A stretch of 64,000 bases of DNA, from assembly GCF_000016525.1 (NCBI RefSeq), contig NC_009515.1, forward strand, positions 708,501-772,500. The letters run 5' to 3'. The DNA is from Methanobrevibacter smithii ATCC 35061. GTDB taxonomy: Archaea > Methanobacteriota > Methanobacteria > Methanobacteriales > Methanobacteriaceae. Below, piece by piece: positions 63,406 to 64,000 of the stretch; position 1 is the stretch's first letter; each line of letters opens with the position of its first letter. The notes under the pieces were generated by a model. It worked only from the letters and a program-made list of their open reading frames with translations. It was not told where the DNA came from and did not search any database. A program made the translations under genes and the position numbers.

Positions 63406-64000
63406 AAACTATCTCTCCATCTTTAAATTTTTCAAGTTTAGAATAATCAGAGACAACTTTACCTAAAATGTTTGTTGAACTAAATGATTCTGCAGTCGGC
63501 CCGAATTCTTTATTATCTTCAAATCTTACTCCGATTAAACCAACATTCTTTGCAGCCATATTAGTTATACCAATTTCGCATGCTTTTACAATATTTTCAG
63601 GAGTATTTTCCGGAACAAGACCTTTTGAAGTATTTGAATCACCTTCAAATATTAATATGTGCATTCCAGGTACTGAAAAATGAACTTTAATTTTACCAAT
63701 CGGCTCTTCCAAAAGACCGGATACTAATTTAAAGTATTTGACCGTTCTTGGAGCATTATCAGTAAAGTTAATTTCACATAAATCATCTTTATGGATGGAT
63801 TTAGTTGTCACTTTTCCCTCATTTAAAATATCAATAGTATATTTTGGAGTCTGCTCTACAATTAAAGCATCCTCGCCAGTTACTCCCTCTTTAATATGTT
63901 CAATGTTTAAACTAGCTAATTTTTCATCAATTTCATTTTGATTATGACCAAGCAACATTAATCTGTCCTGATTAGATTTAATAGTTATAAAATCTCCTTT
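63383..64000 (-). CDS. Methanogenesis marker protein 3 (UPF0288), C-terminal part
   Basis: The frame stays open to the window edge (its first visible residues read [14 protein letters not shown]), so this is the C-terminal 205 residues of a gene of about 500 codons. Features include [40 protein letters not shown] and [20 protein letters not shown]. Mmp3 is universal in methanogens and was found (from memory) in the MCR activation complex with Mmp7 and Mmp17. First gene of the visible marker cluster. Confidence 0.88.
   Translation of the reverse strand, partial: KGDFITIKSNQDRLMLLGHNQNEIDEKLASLNIEHIKEGVTGEDALIVEQTPKYTIDILNEGKVTTKSIHKDDLCEINFTDNAPRTVKYFKLVSGLLEEPIGKIKVHFSVPGMHILIFEGDSNTSKGLVPENTPENIVKACEIGITNMAAKNVGLIGVRFEDNKEFGPTAESFSSTNILGKVVSDYSKLEKFKDGEIVYVKESND

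Overview
The window looks like a Methanobacteriales chromosome, most likely a gut Methanobrevibacter close to M. smithii. The DNA is AT-rich. Ribosomal proteins are in the archaeal order with archaeal-only members (eS4, eL19, eL32, Rpp29, aIF1). There are hydrogenotrophic methanogenesis genes (HdrB/C, an FwdF-type polyferredoxin, methanogenesis marker proteins), a pseudomurein-binding surface protein, and SD sequences of the GGTGAT type. This assignment comes from reading gene content; no database search was run.

Layout. 1-14077 (all minus strand): one long S10/spc-type operon running rpl3-rpl4-rpl23-rpl2-rps19-rpl22-rps3-rpl29-aIF1-rnp1-rps17-rpl14-rpl24-rps4e-rpl5-rps14-rps8-rpl6-rpl32e-rpl19e-rpl18-rps5-rpl30-rpl15-secY-adkA-DUF106. 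It is preceded by a hairpin-rich leader (14078-14414) and a SPOUT methyltransferase. The short TTG-started rps14 (6187-6330) is easy to miss. 15461-20656: a METTL5-like methyltransferase, pyruvate carboxylase A with biotin ligase, an MJ0158-family PLP enzyme, a small unknown, and fumarase beta. 20843-28340: a bacterial-looking uptake island. An AraC regulator precedes two exporter-type ABC proteins, an MptD/Trep_Strep S component, EcfT and a fused double EcfA. A DtxR-like palindrome and 20-bp-phased direct repeats sit in its promoter. 28555-36969: DUF2070 membrane protein, RqcH/NEMF, an MBL hydrolase, two tiny class III signal-peptide (pilin-like) proteins, an eight-cluster polyferredoxin with a small ferredoxin, and CoaD.

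37096-40467 encodes a 1123-aa secreted protein with about eight Ig-like repeats, two pseudomurein-binding repeats and a Cys-His-Asp transglutaminase/C71-like domain. 40968-44592: radical SAM protein, aminotransferase, CDF transporter. 44602-45064: tRNA-Ser(GCT) and SRP 7S RNA. 45383-52779: CBS protein, 2-phosphoglycerate kinase, phosphoesterase, two archaeal unknowns, hdrB and hdrC (the latter with an unusual acidic N-terminal extension), a TGT/ArcS-like protein, a PsbP-like protein and a coiled-coil protein. 52789-53405 is a mostly non-coding stretch with a small ribbon-helix-helix gene. 53406-59553: dphB, trm5, a CPBP protease, mtnA, a hairpin-rich gap, and a polar amino-acid ABC transporter.

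59732-64000 holds nifB directly downstream of mmp17, mmp15, mmp5, mmp6 and mmp3 (mmp3 runs off the window). This is a methanogenesis-marker cluster tied to activation of methyl-coenzyme M reductase. The pairing of NifB with these genes, and the conserved bridging cysteines in Mmp15 that recall 2-hydroxyacyl-CoA dehydratase activators, are among the most interesting signals here. The others are the ECF/ABC/AraC island, the pseudomurein-targeting surface protein and the extended HdrC.
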